A stretch of 64,000 nt of DNA, taken from positions 1 to 64,000 of the forward strand of contig JAKSMU010000009.1 in the NCBI GenBank assembly GCA_024400455.1, given 5' to 3'. Made by a program: the position numbers and the translations under genes. Positions 16,930 to 26,300 of the stretch are shown one piece after another. Position 1 is the first letter of the stretch. Every line of letters begins with the position of its first letter. Below the pieces are notes generated by a model. The model was not told where the DNA came from and searched no databases. It saw only the letters and a program-made list of their open reading frames with translations. The DNA comes from Bacteroidales bacterium (GTDB lineage Bacteria > Bacteroidota > Bacteroidia > Bacteroidales > F082).

Positions 16930-19647
16930 TTAAAACAATTCCATCTGAATACCATCGCCCGACTTGCGACTTTCATCCGTCGTATCTTCAATTTCCAAAG
17001 GCACATCGGCAGGATTGACAGCAACATTTTCATCCGACTCAGAAGCGTCATCAGAATCTGTAGGATCTTCTTCAGGCGTTTCCGGTTCAATTGGTTCCAA
17101 CCACGAGAAGCTTTCTATTTCTCTCGTCGACAGGCGTTTGCCCTTGGCCTTATAACTCTTAATGCCGATAAATTCTTCCACATTGATTTCATCGTCGGGG
17201 AAACTGTTGCCGGCCTCGCTCACCTTGTAACTGAGCAGCAGACGCGGAATGATGTCGGTGCTCATGTCAAGATATTTGGCACCTTCATTTTCACCGATAA
17301 ACGAGATGCGTTGATTGAGTTTAGTCTCATTTTCGATACAGAAACGCTTCAGATACATCTTTTGGGTTTCGCCTTCAATATAAACGACAGAAAAAATCTC
17401 GTCAGGATCAAACTTTCGGATGTCAATCATGTCGTCGTCAAAATGCGTACTGAGGTCGAAACCACAAAGCTTGAACTCGCCATTGGCACAAATCTGCAAA
17501 ATGCGGTCTTCGCCTTCGAAAGCACCAATGTATTTGCCGCGCTTGTCGGCATTGAGGCGGCGCACCGTGTCGTCGTACCAGATGTCGCGTGCGGTCAAGG
17601 TCGAGACACCGTCTTCGCGCTTCGAGATTTCCTTGATGCCGTATTTTGTGAGCTGGTTGCCACGGCTTCCCCTACCCTTCACGGCCAAGTTAGCGAAATT
17701 ATAATCTGTGACTTTGGTCTTCATGTTCATCAGCCTAATCACAACTTTAATCACTTCGGCTTCACCATTCGGATTAGCGCTGAAATACATCACCTTTGAA
17801 TTAGATTTTCCTTGCGTAAGGTCGTATTCCTTATCGCGGGTGACGCCCGTCACCGAAAAGCGTTTTACAAAATACGGACCGGTCTTGCCATCGCGATACA
17901 CAACATTGTAGGTAAAGCGATCGTCATTCTTGTGGAACACACCAACATGAATCACTTTCTGACCAACAAACAGCTTAGGTTGCAACTTGGTGACAAGATA
18001 TGTTCCGTTTTCACGGAACACGATAATATCATCAATATCAGAGCAATCGCTGACAAATTCGTATTTTTCTTTTTCCTTCTCACGCTTCAGGCCGTCGCCA
18101 GTGCAAACAAAACCGTCTTCTTTGTTGACATAGAGTTTTTCGTTGTTAGCAGCCACAGCAGCAGCTGAAATATTGTCGAAATTGCGGATTTCAGTCTTGC
18201 GTTCGCGGCCCTTTCCGTATTTCTCTTTGATATGCAGGAAATAATCAATGGTGTAGTCGACGATATGGTCGAGATTGTATTTGGCTTCCTCCATGCGGCT
18301 CTCAATGTCAGCCAACTGTTCGTCGGCCTTTTTGAGGTCGAATTTCGAAATCTTACGCACAGGTTTCTCGCAAAGTTTTTCCACATCTTCGCGCGTGACA
18401 TCGCGTTTCAGCAACTTGCGATATGGGTCGAAACGACGCTCAATGCCAGTGAGTTGGTCTTCCCAAGTTTCATAATCTTTCTTTTCCAACTCCTTATAGA
18501 TACCTTTCTCAAAGAAAATTTTCTCAAGCGAAATCCAGTGCCAGCTGTCTTCCAGTTCGCCAATCAGAATGCGCAATTCCAAACTCAGCAGTTCCATGGT
18601 GCGGTCCGTGCTGAGTTTCAGGATTTCCGAAACGCCCATGAAAGATGGATGGTCGTTGACAATAACGCAGGCATTGGGCGAAATGGACACTTCGCAATCG
18701 GTGAAAGCGTACAAGGCATCGATGGTCTGGTCGGGCGAAACGCCAGGATTGAGATAAATGACGATTTCGCAGTTTTCAGCTGTGTTGTCGTCGATTTTCT
18801 TAATTTTGATTTTGCCCTTGTCGTTGCCTTTCACAATGCTTTCAATCACACTTCCCGTCGTTGTTCCGTATGGGATTTCGTTGATTACCAGCGTTTTCTT
18901 ATCCAATTGCGTGATGCGGGCACGAATTCTGACACGACCACCGCGCAAGCCGTCGTTATAGTTGGTCACATCCATCAAACCGCCCGTCGGAAAATCGGGA
19001 TAAAGCACGAAAGGCTCGTCCTTGAGATAGGAAATGGATGCATCGATGAGTTCGTTGAAATTGTGAGGCAAAAACTTTGAAGCCAGACCGACGGCAATGC
19101 CTTCAGTGCCTTGCGCCAAAAGCAAAGGAAACTTCACTGGAAGCGAAACCGGTTCGGAATTGCGGTTATCGTATGAGCGCGTCCAATCGGTAGTCTTATG
19201 ATTGAAAACCACCTCTTTGGCGAACTTCGAGAGTCGTGCTTCGATATAACGCGGAGCAGCGGCATCGTCGCCCGTGAGGATATTGCCGAAGTTTCCCTGC
19301 ATGTCGATAAGCAAGTCTTTCTGAGCGAGTTGCACCAAGGCATCGCCAATGGAAGCATCACCGTGAGGGTGGTATTTCATGGTGTTACCCACAATGTTTG
19401 CCACCTTGTTGAAACGTCCATCGTCCAATTCGTCCATCGAATGGAGGATGCGGCGCTGCACGGGCTTCAAGCCATCCTCGATGGCCGGCACGGCACGCTC
19501 CAGAATGACATATGAGGCATAGTCAAGAAACCAGTTTTCAAACATCCCCTTGATGGGCACGACACGAAACTCTTTCTCTTGATTATCACCATCCTGAACG
19601 GCACCTTCACCGCCATTTTCCAATTCTTCGTTATCTTCAATATCCAT
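16930..19647 (-). CDS. parC: DNA topoisomerase IV subunit A
   Basis: 905 aa, the long Bacteroidota form. The enzyme is the DNA-cleaving subunit of topoisomerase IV, which decatenates chromosomes after replication. The N-terminal breakage-reunion domain holds YHPHGDASIGDA (residues 92-103) and the catalytic tyrosine Tyr134 in APRYIEARL; QGNFGNILTGDDAA sits just before. Residue 98 is Ala where E. coli ParC has the quinolone-contacting Ser80; I believe this is normal for the phylum. A coiled-coil region (~380-480) is followed by C-terminal beta-pinwheel repeats and an acidic tail with a terminal MELF. The partner parE is not in the window. A TAnnTTTG box is ~38 nt upstream. GyrA is less likely because the start and the pinwheel differ. 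Confidence 0.92.
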   Translation of the reverse strand: MDIEDNEELENGGEGAVQDGDNQEKEFRVVPIKGMFENWFLDYASYVILERAVPAIEDGLKPVQRRILHSMDELDDGRFNKVANIVGNTMKYHPHGDASIGDALVQLAQKDLLIDMQGNFGNILTGDDAAAPRYIEARLSKFAKEVVFNHKTTDWTRSYDNRNSEPVSLPVKFPLLLAQGTEGIAVGLASKFLPHNFNELIDASISYLKDEPFVLYPDFPTGGLMDVTNYNDGLRGGRVRIRARITQLDKKTLVINEIPYGTTTGSVIESIVKGNDKGKIKIKKIDDNTAENCEIVIYLNPGVSPDQTIDALYAFTDCEVSISPNACVIVNDHPSFMGVSEILKLSTDRTMELLSLELRILIGELEDSWHWISLEKIFFEKGIYKELEKKDYETWEDQLTGIERRFDPYRKLLKRDVTREDVEKLCEKPVRKISKFDLKKADEQLADIESRMEEAKYNLDHIVDYTIDYFLHIKEKYGKGRERKTEIRNFDNISAAAVAANNEKLYVNKEDGFVCTGDGLKREKEKEKYEFVSDCSDIDDIIVFRENGTYLVTKLQPKLFVGQKVIHVGVFHKNDDRFTYNVVYRDGKTGPYFVKRFSVTGVTRDKEYDLTQGKSNSKVMYFSANPNGEAEVIKVVIRLMNMKTKVTDYNFANLAVKGRGSRGNQLTKYGIKEISKREDGVSTLTARDIWYDDTVRRLNADKRGKYIGAFEGEDRILQICANGEFKLCGFDLSTHFDDDMIDIRKFDPDEIFSVVYIEGETQKMYLKRFCIENETKLNQRISFIGENEGAKYLDMSTDIIPRLLLSYKVSEAGNSFPDDEINVEEFIGIKSYKAKGKRLSTREIESFSWLEPIEPETPEEDPTDSDDASESDENVAVNPADVPLEIEDTTDESRKSGDGIQMELF

Positions 19648-19685
19648 AAAAAATCAGGTAATTTCTGCAAAGCAGGATTAAGATG

Positions 19686-19693
19686 CAAAGATA
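19686..19693 (-). promoter_or_regulatory. -7 box of parC promoter
   Basis: Minus-strand TATCTTTG, matching TAnnTTTG, 38 nt upstream of the parC ATG. Confidence 0.6.
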
Positions 19694-19758
19694 CAAAAAA
19701 AACAAGGGAAATGGCAACTTCAAGCCTTTTTGCGCTGAAAAAAGAGCAAGTTTGCGAC

Positions 19759-21783
19759 TTATTTCCACAACCGCAATACCAGGACTTCGCCCAAAAGCGC
19801 CAGCAATGCCATCAGCACAAACCATTTCCAAATGGACGACTGGTGCGCCATGGCATCCACAAGGTCGTTGGTAGCGAAATCAGCAGCATCCAAAACAGCA
19901 GCGACATTCAATCCTGCCTGCTTGAAGGCTTTCTCGACATCCAATTTGCCAGCAAAATCCATGTGCGACTCAATGCGGCTTTCATTCCAGGCAAGAATGC
20001 TTTTCACCGAATCGTTTTGCAACAGTTCATAGAAACCTGCTTCCGGCAAATCGTCGTTCAGATAAAGACTGATTTTATTGTTGTGCAATTCAGCAGAAGG
20101 CATCATTTCAAAACCGTTTTCCACATTACGCATCGCGAAACTCTGGACGCCTTCAACATCCATATCATTTATTGCCAACATTTTATCTTTTCCCAAAGTA
20201 TAGGCAATGTCACCGACTTTACCGCCCTCCAATGCCATCTTCAACAGCATGGGAACAAAAAGCGAATTGTCGGCCAAGTCGCTCCAAACCGTATCAAGAC
20301 AAGTGGAGAACGCATAGAATTGACCTTTTCCAAGTCCTTCGCCCAACAGCATGGCATCGCCATTTTGCAAGGTCAGCAAGACATCGGTCGGGACCGTCGG
20401 TTGCAGCCGGACATGTTTCTTAACCTTCGGCAAATCGGCATTTTGCGGCATGTCCAAAATCATGTCGGAGAAAAACTCATGCTGAACGGCAAGGTTTTCT
20501 ACCGCAGTCGGATTCTCGTCCATTTCGCTCAAACGCAGACCCGTCTTTTCATAGAAATAGACATTGTTTTTTTGGTTTTCCGAACACGGAAACAACACCA
20601 CGCTGGCGCCATCGGCAGCACAATCCAGAAGCGTCTGCTGCATGGTTTCGTTCAATGCGGCACTTTCGTTCACAATCACAAAATGCGCTTTCGACAAAGC
20701 ATGCAAATCAATGCCTGATGGCTGCATAAACATATAGTCAAACTGGTCATCATCATCGAAAAGCAAGGCCGAAACACTCGGTTCCTTCCCTATCTCCACC
20801 ACCGAAAGGCTCGGTTTCACATGAAGCACGAAATGATAGTCATCGTCAAAGACTATAGGCTGGTCGACCAATGAAACCGTACATTTCCGGTCGCCTGAAT
20901 GTTCAACCAAAAACTGCATGGTTACTTCCGCTTCGTCATTTTTTTCAATATCAACCGTTGCCGAAGCAACAGAATGGCCATCCATCATAAAACTGATTGG
21001 CAAGCCTTTCACCTCTTTTTTGCCTTCATTGGCAACCCGCACATTGATTTCGTTAGTCAGACCTGCCTGCATGATGGGCGAACTGAGCCACACGGAATCA
21101 ATATAGACATTCGACTCAAATTCAGGCATCATCGGAACTGCAACGATTTGCAAAGAGGAATCGGCTTTGGCAGCCGAAAGGTCAAATGTATTTCTTTGAA
21201 AATCCGAATATACAAACAGGGTTGATGAAGCAAAACCATGCTGTTTACGCAGCATCGCAAACCGATCCAGCACCTCGCCCATTGCCACAGGACTACCTTC
21301 CTGATTCATGCGTTCCAACTGATCGAGCATCTCATCCTGACTCATCGGATATTCGTTTTGCACTTCAAAATTATTGCTCATCAGCACATAGCGGTTCGAA
21401 GGATTCAGTCTGCGCACCAAATCGCGCGCCGACTCACGCGCATCCTCAAACAAGGTCGTGCGCTGCGATTGCGTCTTCATGCTCATCGAATTGTCAAGAT
21501 ATATGCCAATCAAATTGTTTTCGACATCCGTCTCAATTCTGCTTTCAGGTCTAAACGGAAAAGCAAACGCCAGCACTAAAGCCGCAATGAAAAGACAACG
21601 CAGGCACAATGCGACCAAGTATTTCAGTTTGCGTGTTTTGGCATTTTCCTGTTGTATGGTTTTCAGCAAAGCCGTGTTGCTGAAATACACCAGCTTGTGT
21701 TTTCTGAAATTGAAGAGATGAACGGCAATCGGAATAGCCAACGCCAACAATCCCCAAAGCATGTATGGATAGAGAAATTGCAT
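19759..21783 (-). CDS. BatA/VWA-domain membrane protein
   Basis: 674 aa from the ATG at 21781-21783; a TTG eight codons upstream overlaps the promoter box and is rejected. The N-terminus (FLYPYMLWGLLALAIPIAVH) with a second hydrophobic helix at ~55-75 is the BatA/aerotolerance N-terminal domain. Residues ~85-215 resemble a von Willebrand A domain with the MIDAS signature D-N-S-M-S. The middle part is beta-rich and likely periplasmic. A last helix (WFVLMALLALLGEVLVL) is at the C-terminus. Proteins of this architecture are common in Bacteroidota; a role in envelope stability or protease-partner assembly is inferred, not known. It lies alone between parC and an outer-membrane barrel gene, with its own promoter box. 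Confidence 0.85.
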   Translation of the reverse strand: MQFLYPYMLWGLLALAIPIAVHLFNFRKHKLVYFSNTALLKTIQQENAKTRKLKYLVALCLRCLFIAALVLAFAFPFRPESRIETDVENNLIGIYLDNSMSMKTQSQRTTLFEDARESARDLVRRLNPSNRYVLMSNNFEVQNEYPMSQDEMLDQLERMNQEGSPVAMGEVLDRFAMLRKQHGFASSTLFVYSDFQRNTFDLSAAKADSSLQIVAVPMMPEFESNVYIDSVWLSSPIMQAGLTNEINVRVANEGKKEVKGLPISFMMDGHSVASATVDIEKNDEAEVTMQFLVEHSGDRKCTVSLVDQPIVFDDDYHFVLHVKPSLSVVEIGKEPSVSALLFDDDDQFDYMFMQPSGIDLHALSKAHFVIVNESAALNETMQQTLLDCAADGASVVLFPCSENQKNNVYFYEKTGLRLSEMDENPTAVENLAVQHEFFSDMILDMPQNADLPKVKKHVRLQPTVPTDVLLTLQNGDAMLLGEGLGKGQFYAFSTCLDTVWSDLADNSLFVPMLLKMALEGGKVGDIAYTLGKDKMLAINDMDVEGVQSFAMRNVENGFEMMPSAELHNNKISLYLNDDLPEAGFYELLQNDSVKSILAWNESRIESHMDFAGKLDVEKAFKQAGLNVAAVLDAADFATNDLVDAMAHQSSIWKWFVLMALLALLGEVLVLRLWK

Positions 21784-21804
21784 ATTCAAATCCAAATGAA
21801 AATG

Positions 21805-21812
21805 CAAAAATA
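21805..21812 (-). promoter_or_regulatory. -7 box of BatA-like gene promoter
   Basis: Minus-strand TATTTTTG, 22 nt upstream of the ATG at 21783. Confidence 0.55.
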
Positions 21813-21825
21813 GTGAAAATACACA

Positions 21826-22668
21826 TCAAAAGCCATACATTGCGCCTTTGCGATGCTTTGGACGGTATTTATTATTGGAGAATGTTGAGCAAGCATCGTC
21901 TACATTGTTGAATTTCAATGGAATGCCAAGGCTAATACACACCTCCAGACCTCGTGGCATACGCACGCCTGTAATATTATACGCATTGATGTTCAAAGCA
22001 TTTGCCGATTCATCATGTTCCATTGAAGAATAAGAATCCAAGAATCCATGATGATAGGTTGCATCAAGCTTCAACATCAAGGTAAAAGCGCCACAATCGA
22101 TGTCACTTCTGATACCAAGACCAGCATAAGCTCCAGCATGAATCGTTGCCATATTGGCTTTTCCGATATCGATAGTCGTATTAAACGCGATAGGTTCGGT
22201 ACGCTTTTCCTGAATCTGGCCGCCTAAAAGATAACCAGCTTCAAGCCCCGCAAGGACATAAGGTTGGAATGCATCAACGACCTTCAGGCGAGCAATTACA
22301 GGCACTCTCAAATCAACATATTTGGAGCTGATGGTATATTCAACATTTGCTCCCGAAAAATGCCGATAGTTCATCGACGTGCCCCTTTGGGCAAACATTG
22401 CTTCCGGAGCAATTGAAATGAAGTCTCCAATCGGGACATCCACAAAAATGCCACCTATCGGAAGAATACGGAAATTGCCTTCTGCATCTTTCAGCCATGG
22501 CTGCTCCAGGCTATTCAAATTGTCATCTGAATAATACATCTGAGGGAAACTCAGCCCTCCCTTTACGCCTATCGCAACCGAATTTGAACTTCCACGCTCA
22601 CTCATCTGCGCCAAAGCAGCAAATGGAACAAACAAAGCAAGCAAAAGTATGATTGATAACTTTTTCAT
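21826..22668 (-). CDS. outer-membrane beta-barrel protein (PorT-like)
   Basis: 280 aa. A signal peptide (residues 1-20, ending ALAQ) precedes a run of amphipathic beta strands with G-V-K-G-G at the start, alternating aromatic residues and turn-rich Asn/Asp loops, as in the PorT/outer-membrane beta-barrel families of Bacteroidota. The last ~20 residues are basic and end in MYGF, a terminal Phe as in many barrels. An AGGAG-like ribosome site lies just before the ATG. It starts 16 bp after the stop of the upstream lipoprotein gene, so the two are likely co-transcribed. Cargo or partner unknown. Confidence 0.82.
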   Translation of the reverse strand: MKKLSIILLLALFVPFAALAQMSERGSSNSVAIGVKGGLSFPQMYYSDDNLNSLEQPWLKDAEGNFRILPIGGIFVDVPIGDFISIAPEAMFAQRGTSMNYRHFSGANVEYTISSKYVDLRVPVIARLKVVDAFQPYVLAGLEAGYLLGGQIQEKRTEPIAFNTTIDIGKANMATIHAGAYAGLGIRSDIDCGAFTLMLKLDATYHHGFLDSYSSMEHDESANALNINAYNITGVRMPRGLEVCISLGIPLKFNNVDDACSTFSNNKYRPKHRKGAMYGF

Positions 22669-22684
22669 TGTCCTACTCTCCTAT

Positions 22685-23326
22685 TTAATTCAAGCGAGAT
22701 GCCTTTCCATCACCATCCTTATAAATGAAATATGTTCCCGGCTCATATTGAGGAACCGTTCCGTTAGAATCATCCTCAACGCCCAAAATGACAACAGCAA
22801 AATACAAATTGCTGATGCCCTCATCATCCACGCTTCCTTTAATGATGACGCCTCGTTCCATATTGACATGAATGGTGTCTGTCATTGGAATTTCATATGA
22901 TTTGTTTTCAACGAAATACAAAGTGAAAGCATTTCCTATTCCCATGATAAAGGCAGTGTCAGTAGTCTGTTCGGCAGCCTCAGCCAATTCCACACGCACC
23001 ACGCCATTATGCTGATCGGAGAAACGCAATGTGACATTCGGCTCAGGCTCCGGCGGATTCAAAGGCCATCCCACGACACTCGAAGCAACGCGTTGCTTTG
23101 GAGCTACCACATATTCGCCTTCAATATTTGCAGGAATATAGCCATGAGGTACAGCTCCAAAAGCAGCCTCAAACACATGCATCGTCGAGTCAGGAATCAC
23201 GTTGAGAATATCGTCAATATACGACTCCGTTCCTACTGGAACAATCGTCGTATCATCGTTCTTTGTACACGAAGCAAAGGAAACGATCATTGCAAGAATG
23301 AAAATCCTTATGATTTGTTTCTTCAT
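22685..23326 (-). CDS. hypothetical lipoprotein
   Basis: 213 aa from the ATG at 23324-23326 (a TTG three codons upstream is rejected). The signal peptide ends in a lipobox (SFASC). The mature protein begins with Lys-Asn-Asp-Asp, which favours export, and contains mostly beta-strand-like sequence with no recognised motif. It lies between the 1428-aa T9SS protein gene and the outer-membrane barrel gene, 33 bp after the former's stop and 16 bp before the latter's start, so the three may form one transcription unit. Function unknown. Confidence 0.78.
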   Translation of the reverse strand: MKKQIIRIFILAMIVSFASCTKNDDTTIVPVGTESYIDDILNVIPDSTMHVFEAAFGAVPHGYIPANIEGEYVVAPKQRVASSVVGWPLNPPEPEPNVTLRFSDQHNGVVRVELAEAAEQTTDTAFIMGIGNAFTLYFVENKSYEIPMTDTIHVNMERGVIIKGSVDDEGISNLYFAVVILGVEDDSNGTVPQYEPGTYFIYKDGDGKASRLN

Positions 23327-23359
23327 ACTTTTCAATTTTATTTTGCAAAAACACCTTTT

Positions 23360-26300
23360 TTACCTATTCACTGACACCTGTTTCACAGTTTTCCCCCTTG
23401 TTGTCTTGATTTCAAGCAAATACAAAGCAGGTTTCAGCGATGACAAGTTAAGCGAGGCATGATTTTCCCTGCCATAGTTTTGAACCGCAAGCACCTGCCC
23501 CAGCATATCCACCACCTTGATTTCCACAATTTCATCCGCTTCAATAGTCAGATTGCCACGTGTTGGATTTGGGAAGACTTTGGCCTCAACGCAATTGTCA
23601 TTCACACCAAAATAACCTGCATTGATTACAATGGTACGTGTCATTTCTCCACATGAAATCGTGCTGAACGATGCCGTCAATTCCGCTTGTCCCGGAGTTC
23701 CGACAAACAGGAGGCATCCATTCTCGTAAGTTTCAACAATTCGCCAGTCTGGATTCGACAATTCCCATGAATGAAAACTATAAATATCTTCCGGATTATC
23801 CGAAGGATCGACATAGTAGCGGTAAAGGCCAGAAATCAAGTCAGAGGACACATATACCTGACTTTCGCCTTGAATCATATGATAATTATGGGAGTTGTTT
23901 ACCGTATAGATATACTTGTAAATGATGCTGTCACAACCTTGCTGCGATAACAGCGTATCGTTAATTTCAAAATCATCATAATACATGATTCCATTCACCT
24001 CAACCGAATCGCAAACCGTACGGAATGCATTTTCAGTTACGGTTGTCACGATATGGGCATGCATGGTAACAATACTATCGCAGCCTTGAGAGCTGTTCAA
24101 TGTAACAGAATAAGTCATACCATCAAGACAGGTGTGCTGATGCCATTCAAACGGACCGCAGGCAATGGTGTCAAATTCATGCTCTATCACGTCAGTAAAT
24201 CTGAAATGCATGGTAACAATGCTGTCGCAGCCCTGCGTCGTCACAAAAGTATGACTATAATCACCGTCATGGTCACATACATGTTCATACCATTCGTACG
24301 TGCCTAGGCATGATTGATAATCAAATTCGCTTGAGAGGATATCGTTCAACTGGAAATGCATGGTAACAATGCTATCGCAACCTTGCACCGATTCAAAGGT
24401 GTGAACATAATCGCCATCATGGTCGCAAACGTGTTCAAACCATTCATATTCTTGACATGATTGGTAATCAAATTCACTTGTAAAGGCTTCGCTCAATTGG
24501 AAATGCATGGTAACAATGCTATCACAGCCTTGGGCCGTCACAAAGGTATGAATATAATCGCCATCATGGTCACATATGTGTTCAAACCATTCGTATGCGC
24601 CTTGACATGATTGATAATCAAATTCGCTTGTAAGGATATCGCTCAACTGGAAATGCATAGTAACAATGCTATCGCAACCTTGCACCGATTCAAACGTGTG
24701 GACATAATCGCCATCATGGTCGCAAACGTGTTCAAACCATTCATATTCCTGACACGACTGGAAGTCGAATTCACTTGTAAATGCATCGCTCAACTGGAAA
24801 TGCATCGTCACAATGCTATCACACCCTTGCGCTGATTCGAAAGTATGGCTATAATCGCCATCGTGATCACAATGATGTTCGTACCAATCGATAAACTGGC
24901 AAGATTGATAGTCAAACTCACTGGTCATGGCATCGCTGAAACGCAGATGCATCGTCACGATACTATCACAACCAGTATGAGCCACAAAGGTTTGATCATA
25001 ATCGCCATCTTCATAATAAGTCATTCCATTCCACACAAACGGCAGACAGGTTTGCTGTTCAAATTCATGATACACAGCATTATTGATTGTCAGATGAAGC
25101 AGCACCGTACTATCACATCCCATTTGGCTTTGGAATGTCTGCTCATAGTCCCCGGTTTCGGTATAGGATTCCAAGCCCCAAGTATATGAATTGCAAGCTT
25201 CATGTTCGATCTCTTCATAATAAATCGGAGCAACCGTCAAATGCAGATAGAACGTACTGTCACATCCATCAGGATTTGTTTCCGTATGAGTATAATCACC
25301 ATCTTCCGTATAGACATGGCCATGCCATTCGTATTGTTCACAGCCGACTTGGGTTTCTTCCATCACGAAAGCATCCCCTATTTCGAGGTTCATAATCAGC
25401 AAACTGTCGCAACCTTGCGAGTTTTCAATGATATGGTAATAAAGGCCAGGCTCGGTATAAATGGTATCGTACCATTCATAAGACTCGCAAGCCGTTACGT
25501 CAAACATATATTGCGAGCCATGGTTCACCGTTAGCGGAAGGACTTCCGTATATGGACACCCTAACGGACCCTCCGTCACATAAGAATAGAACCCGCTTTG
25601 GGTATAGACTTCATCATGCCATTCGTAGCTGTCGCATACCGTCATTGCCGCTAATGTATCCACACTGCTGTAGTTAACCGTGACGAAGATTCTTTCCAAA
25701 CGCGAGCAACCTTCTGACGTTTCCGTTTCATTCGTATACAAACCTGTTTCAGTAATGGTTCTGCCATTCCAAACATACGAATCGCAAGCATCAACATTTT
25801 CATAATCAATAGTGTCGCCATAATGGATGGTCAAAGGAAGCGAATAGCGCAGGTTACATCCATACTGATTTATCGTGTCGAAGTTGTATGTTCCGCTTTG
25901 TCTATAGGTCTGTCCATGCCATTCATACTCATCGCATGCGGTAATTGCAGGCAAGGTCACCACTTCGCTGTTGTGGATTGTAAGCGGCAAGTATTCAGTG
26001 CGTTCGCATCCCCATTCATTGACTGTCTGATGTGAAGGTGTTCCTGACTCATTGTATGTAACGCCATACCAGTCATAACTGTCACATGCCGTAACTGGGT
26101 CATGATATAAAACATCAGAATTATGAAGGGTCAAATCCAAGACAAAAGTACTGTCACAAAGGCCAGTACCGCCAGGAACAGTAACGGAATCAAGTGTGTT
26201 TTGTGTATAGGTACGATGTGAACGAGGCCAGTAATATTCATCACATTCAGTAATATACTGGACCTGTCGGAATGCATCGCTAATGGTCAAATGCAATACC

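Noticed and set aside
18232..19515. Long plus-strand frames opposite parC
   Set aside because: Antisense to a conserved gene; low-complexity translations.
24190..24930. Regular ~148-bp DNA repeats as a noncoding array
   Set aside because: They are in frame and encode the ~49-aa repeats of a secreted protein.
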